A stretch of DNA of 64,000 nt from NCBI GenBank assembly GCA_020152595.1, contig JAIGNY010002171.1:907001-971000 (forward strand). Reading direction: 5' to 3'. Shown here one piece after another: positions 43,270 to 58,200 of the stretch (position 1 is the first letter of the stretch; every line of letters begins with the position of its first letter). Both the position numbers and the translations under genes were made by a program. The notes beneath the pieces are model-generated. The model was not told the origin of the DNA and searched no databases. It saw only the letters and a program-made list of their open reading frames with translations. This DNA comes from Chiridota heheva (Eukaryota > Echinodermata > Holothuroidea > Apodida > Chiridotidae).

Positions 43270-46200
43270 CTACCTGTCTGGCTGGGTAACTTTGAACATT
43301 CTACATGTTGAATCACTGGAAGCTGTTAGAATTGTGTTCCCATCCCTAAAAGTAAAGAGAAAAAGGATTTCAGTGCTGATATCTTGTTAATCAAAATTAC
43401 TGATCAACTTGTTGGGTTGAAATAGTGATCTAAAGATACAACTCTCAGACTTAACCACACACAAGCCAACAAATTTCTTGATTGGAACACAGATTCTTTT
43501 TAATTAGGAGAATAATAACACTAAGAAAATATCATCATGCATATTTCATCTTCTTGGGACTGTTTTATATTAAGTTGAGATCTCAGGGACTGAAGTCATT
43601 AAACATGTATGGGTGGTCACTACTCGGATATTGCTGTTTATAGATGCACAACACTTAAAGTACTTTAGGTACTAATTCAAATAATATACTTTGTATGATT
43701 CAGAGATGGGGAACATAGCCCTATCCCCAACTTTTCTCTAGGGCTAAAAGTATCCCACCTACTTTTTAGGGCTGAATATTGCTTTTTTAAATGTTGAGGA
43801 AGAACTTTTTTTAGGCCATATAGATGGATATTTTGCATTGGTAATAAGGCTTTCACATGGGCCCCTCCCCTTTATGCTACTAAAAACAGTTAATAGGGTA
43901 TTTCAACCCCATTAATATAAATACTGTGGCTCCCTTTGGGTCTGCAGTCTTGAGGCAAGACTTGGGGTCTCTTGGCAAAAGTTTGCTTTTATGAAGAAAG
44001 TTTCAGGACTTGATTTTTATATGTGAGACTGTTGATTGTCCTGGGGGCCTAGCCAATGGAGTGCACCCCAAATGGGAGTTTTGAGCCCTTTCAAAAGCAC
44101 TGCTTTAATTAAGGTTGATTTAAGAGTACCCTCCCCAAATTCTAGGTATTTTTAACCACTACCTATGATTAACCTGGGCAATGTCAACCTTACCTGCTAA
44201 TGGCTAAATCTAAGATTTCTCCTTCATGACCTGCCCATCTCGTAACAAGCTGACCCGACCTGCAATCCCAAAGTTTGACCAGTCCATCAAGACCAGCAAC
44301 AAAAATAGAGGGCGACGAACAATCCCATTGTAACCTCACTATTCCTGCCTGCATGTAAAAAATTGTATATAATTTTAGGTTAAAAAAAAAAAAAGGCTTC
44401 TCCAAAGAAAAAAACAAACAGAAATGAGACAAAAAAAGTTTACTAATACCATATCTGGCATAATAAGCACCCAGGGCACATATGAAAATAAAATTGCACC
44501 ACTTCTTAGGCCTAAAATTTCTTTTTAATAAGTGACCATGCTTAGTTTCGCATACAGCAAGCTATTTAAATGGCATGTGAACTGGTTGCAAACCAGCCCC
44601 ACAATAACCACCACAAAAACATTGTGAGCGTCAGACACAAAATAAGCAAAGAATGTAATATAACATACATTTTTAAGTCTTCAAATTAATCAAATAAATT
44701 ATGTTATCAGTCAAAAAATGTTGGGTGCACGCTTATTAGAGCAGGGGCGCTTAAAATGGTCCTGCCATGCCTTCCAAAAAAAATTGAGATTTAACCTGAT
44801 AGAGGTTTTTCATATCCCTAAATTCAATAATCTGTCAAGGAAATCCTGCTTCTAAATCCATTTTTATGATGAAAAAGGATTTTAAAAATTGATCATTTAT
44901 TGCTTGCTCTGAAAAAAAGTTGAAAGCGATTTGTGATGTAACAATTTGCCACGTCATTTTAGGGACTGCTGATTGTAAACAATGCATGACACACATATTA
45001 ACCACGTACAAATAGCGTCTGATTACGAAGGTTTTTCGGGCTGTTCAGATCTTAATTTGTCATTTTCAAGTTCAAGCTATAAAAAAATGATTTGGAAATA
45101 AATGAAAGCATTCTCATAATGAAGGGAGGTCATTCCTTTTTAATTTAAACCACTTGCAGACAAGAAATAAAGGTCAGGCTTACAACCTTTCACACGGTCC
45201 TACAGTACAAAGCCTGCATATAGTCGGCATGAAATTCTTACTGTTTCGCAAGTAATATTTTAATTAAAGTGTTTGCAACAACATCTACCTTTTAATTTTA
45301 CATCTAATGGAAATATGAAGTTTTCTTTATCAATGTTCAAGTCTGTGTTTTTAATCAGAAGGCCTACGTGAACTTAATACTTCATTCACGCAATTCCGTT
45401 TGCGTTTTTGCACTTTAATTGAAAGTTTTTGAAGAAATTGTGAAAATTGTGTTATTTTATTTTTTAAAGTTTGATATGCTAAAAGGGACGGCTTGGCATA
45501 TGGACACAATAATTACAATTCAGTTCTATTTTATCGATTTTTCTTCCTTCGAACATATTCCACACTATATATAAAATAAATCATACAAATTTTCAACTGA
45601 TTAAGTAGCCCAGTCGGTTACAGCTTCATCTTTTGAGCGAGAGGTTACGAGTTTAAATCTTACCCAGTCTTATTTATTTTATTTTTTTCTTCCTCTGTTT
45701 CTTTCATTTGAATTTGTAGAGACGATGCGGTCAAGCTACTGTTTAAATCGAACAGAACAGGGGTAACAACCTGGCATAAGCTGAATATGACACTGTACCC
45801 AGTAAGCCACAAAAACTCAGTTCATGTCGAGTGCACAAAACACGTCCAGAATTGTCTTGATTTGTTGCCCTTTGCCATTGATAAACAACTTTTAGTTTGA
45901 GAATTTATATTACTGCATCCTCCAATTACACAATGCTGTAATATTTTGTTTAATATTTGCTTGGAAAATGTAACATTTTAGAAGAACAAACAGAGATGCT
46001 ATCGATACTACTTGTGAAATTTCAATGGCGGCCACACGTTATACGTGGCATCGATGCATTGTTTACATACAGGCCTTCTCAAAATGACGTGATTGCGTAC
46101 TGAGCCTTATTCTGGTTTTTTGCGTCAAGGTGACAAAAACTGCATTGTTCTTTTGCGATTTTCTCGTAACTGATGGGGTTTTGTGAACAAAAAGTTTTAA

Positions 46201-49200
46201 TTTTTGCAAATCAAATAATCCAAATAACACATTTAATGTAAGATTCGACCCCCATGGCAGGACCACTTTAATATATTAAATACAGTATATTTGTTGCTAT
46301 TTCACAATAACACAAATTCTAGCACTGATGTCAGATACCCCAAAACGGTTTTCTCATGTTATTAAAATACTCATAAGATGAATCTTTTCGATTCAGATAA
46401 AAAATAAATGTGAAAATCACCACAATCACTTATACTATCATTGCTTTATCAACCCTTAGATCCACACACAGTCAAAAACATGATTAATTTTTTGATTTTA
46501 TTTTTTTCAAAGTTAATTTTCACAACTTTCGTTTGTTTTCTATCACTACAAGTTTGGTGTATGTGAATGCTAAGACAATAAAACATTTCAATAAAAAAAA
46601 TATTGACATAAATCTGCAAATTGTATTATTGCTTGCATTATTTCTTGTGAATAATGAAAATGGATTTTTGTACAGTTTAAGATTGTTTGTGAAATTTCTT
46701 TTTCATTGATACCAGTCTAATTTTTTTTATTCTCAAAGCAAAACATGCAGAAACAATAAAAAAAATAAAAATAATAATAATCACCCCTGTAATTACTTTT
46801 AAACAAAGCCGCGCACTTATACTACATCAAATTTGTCCCGAGAGAGGAAAATAATTTCGAAATAGAAACAAAAGCTGGTTTTAGTTCAATGTATTTACAA
46901 AAGAGTAGTAAATATTTTACACAAAATCAGTTGTCCAATACAGCACTGCCCCAGAGGTTTTACATTTACAGACAAAATGATTCAATAATTATTTATTACT
47001 TATTGAGTCACAATAATTTAACTACTTATTTCTTCACATGTCACATTAGTAAAGGATTACCATGAAATTGACCCTCTATCTCACATATTATACAGGGAAA
47101 ACCCCCTTCATAAACTAACCACAAAACTTACCTCATTTTTACAATGGTGCCTCATTTTCTGGGATGGGATATCCCAGATACCCAAAGTGCCATTCAGAGA
47201 GCCCACAGCTGCCAGAGGCTGGCTGCAAGAAAATAACAAAAGATAAAGATGAACAAGCAGAAACACCCAAACGATACTAAAGGACGCCAATACAATTTTT
47301 TGCAGTATTTACTTGGAAAAGTTTACATTTTCTGAGCAGAATAGTTTTTAATGTTTCCAAAAACCTCTGTTACTTCTACATATATAACTGACAAATGTTT
47401 GAAGATTGTTCAAATACAGGGAAAATATGAGATATTTTGAAATAAAAATCTTTGAAATTTTTGATGATGAGGATTGAGGAGGTTATTTTTGCCAGATCAA
47501 GAACAGTTGAGTGCATGAAAACCAATTAAAAATGATGAAAAAATTGAGCTTGTGTGTTTTATACATTGGATGAGAAATAGATAATAGATTTCCAATAGAA
47601 CATCACTACAGAGGGGCTACCCTTCTAAATTTGTGAATTGTCTCGCACATTTCCATTACATAAGTACAAATACATCATTGCTTCTGTACAGCTTCTTTAC
47701 CAAATAACAAATCCACAATTTTGGGCTTATATTCAAGAAGCTTCCTACAATACTTCAGCTTTAACACAACTTACAAAGTGACATGAAAACGAAGCAATTC
47801 TAATAATGGAAACAAGAGAATGGGGTACATAATTAAAGCCTAACCAATTCAAATAAAGGCAAATTTGCTCTAAAGCCCTAAGTGCACAGACAGTCACTTA
47901 TGGCATGCTTGAGAGAGTATCAAATTCCCATCAGATCACTTTTTGAATTAAAAAAAAAAGCATTTTTATTTATCTTATTTTAAGGTCACCCTGTATTACA
48001 TCACAAAATATGCAAATTAATGGGTAAAAGCACTGTACAATGGTCGATGTTTAACCAATTTTGAGGGAAGTTTCTGCTACTATGTTGGTTATTGATAGAT
48101 TATGAAGCAATTCAGATCATGCTGCCTCTACATACCCCGGTATCTTTAAATGCTAAAAGAGAAACAACTTTCCTGATGAAACTTGAGGGTTCATTTCATT
48201 TTTTAGAAGTTATCTATAAGCAAACAATACATGGTGAGTTTTGGGTTCAGTCAATTGAGGAGAAAAAGCAGGGGACTTGATGTGTTTTGGAGTTAAGTAA
48301 AACCAAAACAAACCTACCTAGGGAAAATCCTACACATTCAACTGAATTGGTTTCTCCTATGTTGGTATCCACATCTCCTGCTGAAAATGTTGCAACAACC
48401 TGCAGAAATAAACCATATATTAAAGGTATTACCCATCAGAAAAAAAACTTAAATACAGAGGAAAGGACAGCCAGAAGGAATACTAACACAAATAAGATCT
48501 GGAGGTGAAACTTTATGAGAAAAGGGTCATCAAACTCATCTTTTGATCCTAACTCTTAACAAGTCTAACAAATTATGTGGTTCACTAATTGAAAAACCAT
48601 TTTCCTCAAGTTAACCTAACTAACTATAATATACAAATTTTTCAAAAAATTGTTCAAGTCATGAAGTTTTGATGCTTAGCAACACTAAAAGATTACTGGA
48701 GGTGAACTGCTTATGGACACCACCAGCCTTACTTTATTATGTAAACAAGTTTAATCACAATACCTTTCCGTTGTTCGTACTGATCAATTTTGCTGTGCCA
48801 TCCACTGAACCACTCAGAACCATGATGTTGTCCTTGTTGCAGTCCAAACAAGTCACACTTTCTTTGTGCGCATGGCCTGAAAATATCAATCTTAGTCCGT
48901 TAATCTACTTTGAATACAAAGATCTAGATGGATTAATTGTTAATAAATCACAATAAGCCATTTAGGCCACGAATTTTAGCTTTAACCTGGAAATAGCTGG
49001 TAACAAGCTGATTTTTTTCAGGATAGGTCCAGAATAATGTGTAGAGTAACATATTAAAATCCTTAGAAATCCTCCTTGAGCTTTCCCTGAAATCCAAGAT
49101 GGCATCCAAACTGGCTACTATTTTCATTTTTTATCATAACTTTGCATCCAAAAAAGTTAGAAGTAAGAAATAGATGTCTTAAACATATGTTTTAAGGGAC

Positions 49201-52200
49201 AAGTAATCCATTGGAAGCATCACTAAGAGGTTTAAACATCTCCAAACATCTCAAGATTGCATCTAAAATAGCCACCAATTTTTAATTTTCATGATATCAT
49301 TTCCACCTGACAAGTTCACAATGCAAAAAAAAAGTCCAACAATATGTTATAATGAACAAATTATCCAATAAAAAAAAATACTAATAGTTTACAAAACAAT
49401 AAGGCACCAAAATGACCAAGATGGCGTCCAAAATTCTGTCAACTGGGTCCCAAAATATAGCATATGATTATCACAAAATCCCTTATACACCTTTGTACAC
49501 ATCAAGTACATTTGCAACCACTATCTCATAATCTGTTAATTTATAGAAACTGTGACCCACCATACCTAAATGAGGTATTTCAAAAAAAAAAAAAAAATTT
49601 TGCAATGGAAAGAAGGAGATTTTATTTGTGACATGTTAGATTTTTCTCCCTATGGACTTTTTTTTTCTTCAAAAAGATTGGAAGATATGAATCGGTCTGG
49701 TCTCAGAAAATTAACAAGAAGAATTTTCCACCATTTCCACATGCAAATAAATGAAAAACCATGATTTGAAATGTTCTTGTGTAACTAATTAAAACATTGC
49801 GAACTATAAACTCATCTTCATCGTGTGCATGATCTTCAATACTACTTATGTCCAGTGATGTTGGCACATCATCATTGACATCTAGAGATGTGAGTGCAGT
49901 GTTGTTGCAGGTTTGACCTGTGCATTTGCTGCACATGGAGGTGCAAAACAGTCCAAGTTTCTTGCAACTACATGTCATGTTGGCACAACCTTCAGCTTTA
50001 CACCCACATGGTACTATGTTGAGCAAGGTGTCTGGGGCAACAGGTATGTTTATTTCTACTGGTGCAAGAGTTCCATCCATGATCGCCATCCCTAGTCTGA
50101 TGGAGGCAGAGGATTTCCCATCCATTGTTGAACTGTGAGGTAAGTGCGGTAGGAATGTTGCTTTGCTGCAGCACTAGATGGGGGTAAGCTTGCCAGCTGG
50201 AATGATGAACTAAGGAAACTCCTACCAACCGCCCGTTTATATGCTATGTGGCGATATTCATCCCAGAGATTTATTGTTGCTTGCTCCATACAACTTGAGA
50301 ATGAAACTTTCTCCTGCTTTCTTCACCTCTGCAAGTGTGCATTCAGCCTTTGTGAATGTGTCCAACTGATCATACTTCTGTGTTTTGTGCACAAGATTAA
50401 ATGCCTTGTGTTTGCCCTGACGATAGATGGCAGAAACAGTATCACATCCTGTTATAGCATGTATAACCATCAAGTGCTTGGCTGTGTCTCCGATCGCCTG
50501 CTGAATTTCATGAATGTTGTTCAAAGTTGTTGAGTTGCTGCGTCATAACATGTACACATTTGTAAAAGTAGTTGCCCAAGCCACTAGCATGACCAATAAG
50601 TCAGTATCTGTTCCTACAACAATGACTGGCAACTCTGCTACGACAAGTGCTGTGGACACAATTATTGAATCTGCATCTGCCTTCTTAATGCATATGACAA
50701 ACATTTGCATCTTTTCACATAGATTTTGAATCAGTTTTTTCTTGTTCATACTGTTTGTCAAGAATGCTGATTGAGGAGTGGTAGTTGGTGTGTTATTATC
50801 AAATATAACCTCACTGGATGTACACTTCTGAGTTCTCTGCCTGAGCTCAGCTATCTTCGTTGCAGTGGTGCTGCCATAACCATCAAAAACCACTGTCAAT
50901 CCAATACCATAATGCTTCAGGAGTATGATATATACGACTGACATACATCACCATAGGTTGACAACTGATGCCAAATGACTGTTTAAAGTAGGTGCCCACC
51001 ATCTAAAGTGAATAGGTAAGTTCCTGGTACATTGGATTGCTGTGTAACAAATGATTTTAAAAGGACACCAAGATAATTTTTACATGCTTCCGCATTAAAC
51101 CATCATGGAAGAGGGAAGGTGGTTGAGGAGCAAGCTTGTAAGCCAAGAACGCTTACATCTCAGAACTTTTGTTAAGAACACACTTGATTCTGTAGAATAA
51201 CAAACTTGGGTTGACTTCCATGTTCTCTCCTCTGATTGACAGTCTTGTTTTGGTACTGGTGATTGTGTCCACCTTGTCATTGTGATGCAGTGTAGCTTCT
51301 GTGAATTTTTGCCATCCATTTGTGAGGCAGCTGCCAGAACAATATTTACCGCATTATCGCAGTTGACTGATGCATCTGCAACAATTCCAGTTGATATGGA
51401 AACTAGATGATCTGGTTCGTATCCAGCATATGGTGGATGTGCCTACAGCCACTTTATTAAAGTCACAGGATGTCTGTTGCCCCTTGACTGGGTGCTAGAA
51501 AAAAGGTCTCTGTGTTGCTCAGATGTGGCAATGTGCACCCCAGTGAACTGCTCCAGTGCCTGACAGACAGGAACACAGCGAAGTGATACATGGACCCACT
51601 TTGTTAATGTACTATCTGTGATACCCAGGCCATGAGTCATTCCTCCAAAATTTTCAGCATTCGCATTAAGAACTGCTCGGTGGTCTGGTCTGAAAAGTTT
51701 CCACTCCAGAATTAATCAAGATGCCAGATAGTAAAGTATCCCTTCACTGTAAAGAGTTTGTACTCCTCAACTGGCATTGTCTGCTCTAAAGCTTTCATTT
51801 GTTTTTGATACAATCAACGCCTTTGCGTAATGGAGGTGACCTGAGGCATAGAAATGTGGATCATTTCTCTCAAACAGTAGAGGTGAAGTTTCCATTCACC
51901 CATCCTTTCAGCACAAATGAAGTGTTGCATGAGTGCCCAGGACTTGCCAGAGTACTGCACCCAGAGTTTTCAGTCCTGCTCTCTTTTGGTCAAGTATTGT
52001 TAATATGAGCTGGTTAAACACTTTGATAGACTCCTCCTCAGCTACTTCAGTGGCATTCTGTGTTTGGTTAAGAAGGCCTTTGTAAAGGTTCTTTATATCA
52101 ATGCTGTCCAAGGAACCAGGTGTATCATTAAAACACAGATGAGGGCTGATGATGTAAGAATGTGAGCATGGAGTGCACGAGTGAAGGCATGGTCATAACA

Positions 52201-55200
52201 TGTGTACAACAGATCCTTTGCGACACCGTCTGCCAAAGCTCCGCTATTCCACTTCCTGGCATAATCTGCCCAAATGCTGCAAGAAAAGACATCAGGAGAT
52301 GGAATCCACAAAGGCGCACAACGACTTTGTGTTGATCTTCTGGGAAACTACAATCTCCGCAGCTTTAATGTATAAGGGCTGATCAAATGTGACTGGCCTA
52401 CCTGCAAGTCATGTTTCTCACACTGTTTTTGAGCAAAGCATAAATTAGTGTTGATAGTGCTTAACTGGTTGCAACCAGATTGATGAAGGGAAGGGTTACA
52501 ATTCTGCTTCTCTCATACTCTTGATTCGTCAGTCACTTTCATAAAGCCACTCCATGAGGGGCATTGGATATATCTAGAATGCAGCCACACACCCACAGGG
52601 CATCTAGGGCAACTGCTGATCCTAGGCATGATGGTTCCTGGCTAGGAATCTAGAGGGCTCCATTGTAACAGACTGTAGACCTAAAACAGCTGGTTTGCTA
52701 TACGTCTTATATGGAAATTTGTCCAAAGCACCAGTGATTTTAGAAGACTGGAGCTTTACTTCGTGATTGTTAGGTGAGCTATTCACAATACTAGATGGTG
52801 CTTCACAAGCTACACCACCCATACTATAAAAAGTGTTGTGTCCCGTAACTGTAGCTACATTGAAGTCAGCGTTATCAAACACAAACTGTGTGAAACCATT
52901 CAGGTCATATGACAGGTCACTCACTACCTGACATAAGGACTTGCTCAAACCGCTACATCTCTTTGTAGTTATCTGCAAAGCAAATGCTGTTAAGAATGTC
53001 AATCAGTTCACGGGAGGCATAATTGCGGTGTATTTACACAGCTATTCCAAGCAATAGTGTTGAGATAAAGAATATGGGTCTGCTTGCAGAAATTAGAGCA
53101 TGTGCTATGGCTGTGCATTTCCTATCTGAAACAGTGCTGCTTTCACCCTAACCACCCACCAAGTTGTGTAGGAAACGCTTAAGAGAACTGGGTATCAATG
53201 TGTCTCTGTTTTCTGTTCCTTCCAATGTTGTGTACTCATCACAGTCATACACTGTCAATTTTATATCGTTCATCTCTGGAATAATAGAAGCAGCCATATC
53301 TATTATCAGTTCACTTTGACTACTCACATCAATCACCTTATCAATCAGGTTCCCTATCATACTTGGTTTTCCAGTAAATCACTTTCACCATAATGTTTCT
53401 TAAGTTTGGCCTTTAATTACTTCACTGAGTATTCTTCAGATCCATCGAAGAATGTGCTCATGTATTCCAAAAGCTCCTGCACTGAGTATTAACACTCATC
53501 ATTATTAATTAGAAATTCGCAGAGCTTCTTAAATGCTTCCCCCCTCAAATTCTCATTTGGCCTTTCCTCACAAATAATTGGGCACACTTTATACTAAACC
53601 GCCGCTGCTAAAAGGTCATGTCTGTTGTACACGTTCTGCAACAACATTGCCCCACTAGTCTTGTCCTTCTCTTTCACATTTTAATACTGTTGCTTAAAAG
53701 TTCGAAGGTCTTCACATTGCTTACTACTCTCCTTTTATATGGTCTCTTAATGTCTAGTTTGTTTGTTTGCTTGTTTGATGAGGGCTCAACAGCACCATGA
53801 CAGCGAGAGTCAAATTGTGCCTGAGAGGTTAGATCATTCCAGAGGAAGGAAGAAAAGAAAACAGAAGGAGTCTGAGAGAAGTACAGGGGCTAATAGCCAA
53901 AAAGCTGGGATCGAAAGAGGAAGTGCAGGAGTGCAAAAAATAAAAGGGGGTAAATTTAGGTAGAGGGGGTGGGAGAGGGGGACTAAATATGGTTGTAGAG
54001 GGAGGCATGATTAAGGAAGGAGATAATTTTATACAAAGGGTTTTTCTGGAACAGCTCCGCTATGGAGTTGTGAGGGGTGAGGGAAGCTCTGGGGAGGTTG
54101 TACAGGGGGCAGGCAAGGAGGATGTGGTGGATTTTGAGGGAAAATGGCAATTGTTGCAGAGGGGTGAGGGAGCCAGTGAGGAGGTGGGAGTGAGTGAGGT
54201 GGGTGTGACCTATTCTAAGGTGGGTAATGTGGATGTTGTCGATACGGGAGAGATTTGTGGATGGTGGGTTTGGTCAGAATAATCGGCTGGATGTCCTGGA
54301 GTTTCTTATCAATTTGGGAGTCCCATGAGGTTTGTCTGCAGTCACGAACAAGGGAAGCGATAAGTGGTTTGATGTCAGAAAGGGGTTTGGGAAAGGGGGT
54401 AGGGGGAAGGTTGAGGGCAAACGTAGTGGCTGAAACAGCTCTGTCATTGCCAGGGATGCCAACATGGCTGGGTGTCCAGAAAAAAAGAATGCTTTTCATG
54501 CAAAGGGGAGGGGGGGGGGGGTGAAAGGAGTTTACAGGGGAGGTGGGACGTGGGGTTATCCCACCTAAGATTGAGTAAAGAAGTAAGGACAGACTTGGAG
54601 TTTGAGAAAATGGCAAAGTGGGGAGTACTCAGTATAGTTGAGGGCGAGTAGGATGGCCTTGGCCGAGAAGATGGACGAGTAGTTGGGAAGCCTGTTACTG
54701 AGGGTGATGTTTTGGATGACGGCAGCAGCAGCTAGCTGTCTTGTCGCCTTCCTTGGAGCTATCAGTATAGAGGTGTAGTTTGAGAGTTGGTCTTTGATTT
54801 GGTTGTGGAGTTTGATGAAGAGGTTGGGGTGGGTTTGGGTTTTGTGATGAGGGGAGAGGCCCAGGTGGATGGAAGGGAGGGGTGTCCCAGGGAGGAAGAG
54901 TGGGCCAGAAGAAGGTGCCAAGAGTGGCAGGGTTGATGTCGAGATGGTGGAGGTTAGATTTAGTGTGTAAGCTGAAGGAAGGGGATAGGGTTTTAGTCCT
55001 ATTAAAGAGGGTGGAGAAATTGGGGTACCTAATGAGGTTGTATACAGGGTTTTCGGTGTTGGTGAGGACTCTGAAAGCATAGGAAAGGGTAAGTTTTCTA
55101 CACCTGAGCAGAAGGGAGGGGGAGGGGGGGGGAGTTTGTTGGATTCAACGTGAAAGCTGGTGATGGGGGATGTCCTGTAGGCACCCAGACAAAATCTGAG

Positions 55201-58200
55201 TGCTTCATTTTCAATGGTATTGAGGTAAGAGTTGTGAGCGGCACAGTTGACAATATTGCCATAGTCGAGCTTGGCACGAATGGTGAGCCTGAAGATTTTG
55301 AGAGAGCGTGGGGGTCTGCACCCCAAGTGATGTTGGGGAGGAGGCAAATGTTGAGGGAGCTGTTGAATTTCTGTTTCAGGTTGTTACAGGTTGGTGATGT
55401 GTTGTTTGTACGAAAACTTGGGGTCTAAAATTTAAAGCCAGCAACTTAGTGTGGTCAACTTTAGAGATGGATTGCCATTGAGCATGAGGTTGGGTGGAGG
55501 TTGTTGAAATGACAGAAGTGCATGCAGAGTGTCTTGTCTTTGGAGCAGCTAAAACCGTTATTGTTGCACCAGTCTTGCAGCCGGTTAAGGCTAAGTTTTT
55601 CGACGAGAGAAAAGCTAGGGGAGGAGTAGAAGATGGTGAAGTCGTCCATGTAGAGGGCACATTTGAAGTTGGGGCCAAGGTTGTCCGCGATGTTGTTAAT
55701 GCTCAGGTTAAGAAAGTAGGGGAGAGGATGCTGCCTTAGGGGCACCCTTTTTTGGGGAGGTCGGGGTTGGAGAGGGTGTGGCCAATACAAATTTGGAACT
55801 GCCTGGGTGAGGAAGTTTTGAATAAAGATGGGGAGGTGGCCTCTGAGGCCGATGGTGTGAAGCTTGCGGTAGTGCTGTATTTCCAAGTATTGTCAAAAGC
55901 TTTCTCGAGGTCAAAAAATATGGCAATGAGGTGTTTGTTTTTGCAAAGGATTCCTGGATAGCAGTGTCCAGCGTGATTAACTGGTCCAAAATATTGCGAC
56001 ATTTTCAGAAGCCACTTTGATGATGGGAGAAGATTCTGTTGATCTCAAGGAACCAGTTTAAGTCTCTGGTTAATGATCCTTTCCATAATTTTACAGAGAC
56101 AGAAGGTGAGGGAGATGGGACGGTAGCTGGAGGGGTTGGTGCTGTCCTTCCCCGTTTTGAGGATGGGGACAATGATAGCTGTCCTCAAGATAGGAGGAAA
56201 GGAGTGTAAGGACCAAATGTGGTTGAGGATGGTTGAGTACAGTAGTGTTGGCCTTGTTGGGGAGGTGTTTCAGGAACTGGTAGGGGATGTTATCTAGGCC
56301 CTTGAAGATGCAGCCAGCATCTTGGATGGTTTGTTTAATTCAGATAGGGTGAGAGGGGTGTTGTAGCTATCAGTGTTGTCGAAGGAAAGGGTAATACTCC
56401 GGGTTTTGTCGCAAGCTTTTTTGGCTTTGAAAGCATTGGGGTAGTTGGCCGAGGACAAGATGTTGCTGAAAGAGGCGGTTAGCGATATCCTTTTTCCCGG
56501 TGAGAAGATTACCATTCTGGGAGAGATGGGAGACTTGCCCACCCTGCCGTGGAAGCTGTTTACCATACTCAAAATCTTCTTAGTGAGAATGTTGGTGGTA
56601 AGAAAAGAGATGAAGTTGTTTTAAGTGTTGGTTTTACTGTCCTTAATAGTGTGCCTGGCTTTGGAGTTTGATGGCATTTGAAGTGTTGGGGTAGGGGAAA
56701 AGGAAGGAAGGTTGGGAACAGAGGTGGTGGTGGGGTGATTTGTATAAAGGGTGTGGTTGGCTTGTTGGCAAAGGCGATGGGCTTAGGTCTCACCAAGAAG
56801 AGCCAGGTGAGGTCGGTTTGGGCATTTCAGTCAGTTTTAGTTGTATTAGGGGGGCTGTATTGGTATTTGAGGAGACTGTGCTCGAGTAGGAAGGTTTGGT
56901 GTGGAGGAAAATAAGGAATTGCTTCCTGGCCTCTGGGTAAATGATGCTGGGATTAAGGATTTTCAGTTTTTGTATCTGTTTTCCTGAATCCAGGTGGGGC
57001 AGTCTTTTGAGAAGGAGGGATGGTTGGCTGGGTGAGTACTGTTGCAATTGGTGCATTGTTGGGTGTTGGTGCATTGTTGGGTGTTGGTGCACTGTGGGGT
57101 GTTGGTGCACTGTGGGGTATTGGTGCAAGAGGTGATGTCATGGTCCAGGGCTCCACAGTTGCCACAGCGCGCTTGGCTATGGCAGGATTTGCCCATGGCC
57201 ATACCTTTGGCACTTATGACAACGGAGGAGGTTGGGAATGTAGGGGTGACTGGGATTCTCAGATAGCCGGCAGTGATGTGGGAGAGGGGAGAGTTGCTGT
57301 GGCAAAAGTCAGGAAGATGGTATTGGTGGGTGTTTTGGCACCGTCTCTCTTGAGGACTAGACGACAGGCCTCAGTGACGTGTTGGCTGGCAAGTGGCAAG
57401 TTCCTCAATAGGGTTTCATTAAACAAGTGGGCAAGGTCTCTGGTTCTAATGATGCCTTTGCTGGAGTTCAGGCAATGGTGGGAGTGACTGTTATGTTGAT
57501 ACCAGTATTAGCCAGGGTTTTGGTGGTGAGGAGGGTGGTGGATTGAGTGTCCCTGGTGCAGTGCACCAGGAGATTGCTGGATCTGAGGGTAAAACCTTGG
57601 GGGAGGGTAACAACAAGGCCGTGGAGTGCCTTGTGTATGAGGAAGGGAAACTCTTTTGAAACTTTTGTTGGTGGCCTGAATGATTAAAATTTTGGGGACT
57701 GGGCCGAGGAATGGTCAATGGAGGTAGCAGGTAGGTCACGGGGGGGGAGAGAGTTAAGGTCAAGGTAGAAGCGTTTAGTCATGTTAAAAAAAATACCAAG
57801 GCCGGAGACCCGAGGCAACTAAAAAGAAAAAAAAAGTCGTGGAACTACTATACGAGAACCACTGTAAAAGTACTGAAAAGGGCGTGATTGCCTCACAACG
57901 GAGTGAAAAATATAAAGGTCGACAACTGAAAGCAGCCACCCATCCACAAAGGAAAAAAAAAAAAAGTTTAGGTGGAAAAACTAGAAAAGTTTGAGAGAAC
58001 AGACAGGAAGTCACATTGCTCTCAACAAGCTCTGTAGCTCTGGTGTTTCTGCCAAGTTAAACATGTTTTGACACTGTGTTGATATTTGTTACATTTCGTA
58101 GTTATGGTAAAAATAGATAAAATGGCGGCCATTTTGGACACCATCTTGGTTTGACGTAATTTGGGATGTTATAACCTCTAAAGTGCTGCTATCAATGAAT

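Noticed and set aside
49913-50138. Plus-strand ORFs over the CXC region
   Set aside because: They are complementary shadows of the minus-strand cysteine-rich domain.
54255-57487. Plus-strand ORFs of 89 to 155 codons over the RNase H LINE
   Set aside because: They are antisense readings of the minus-strand retrotransposon, which has recognisable RT, RNase H and zinc-knuckle motifs.
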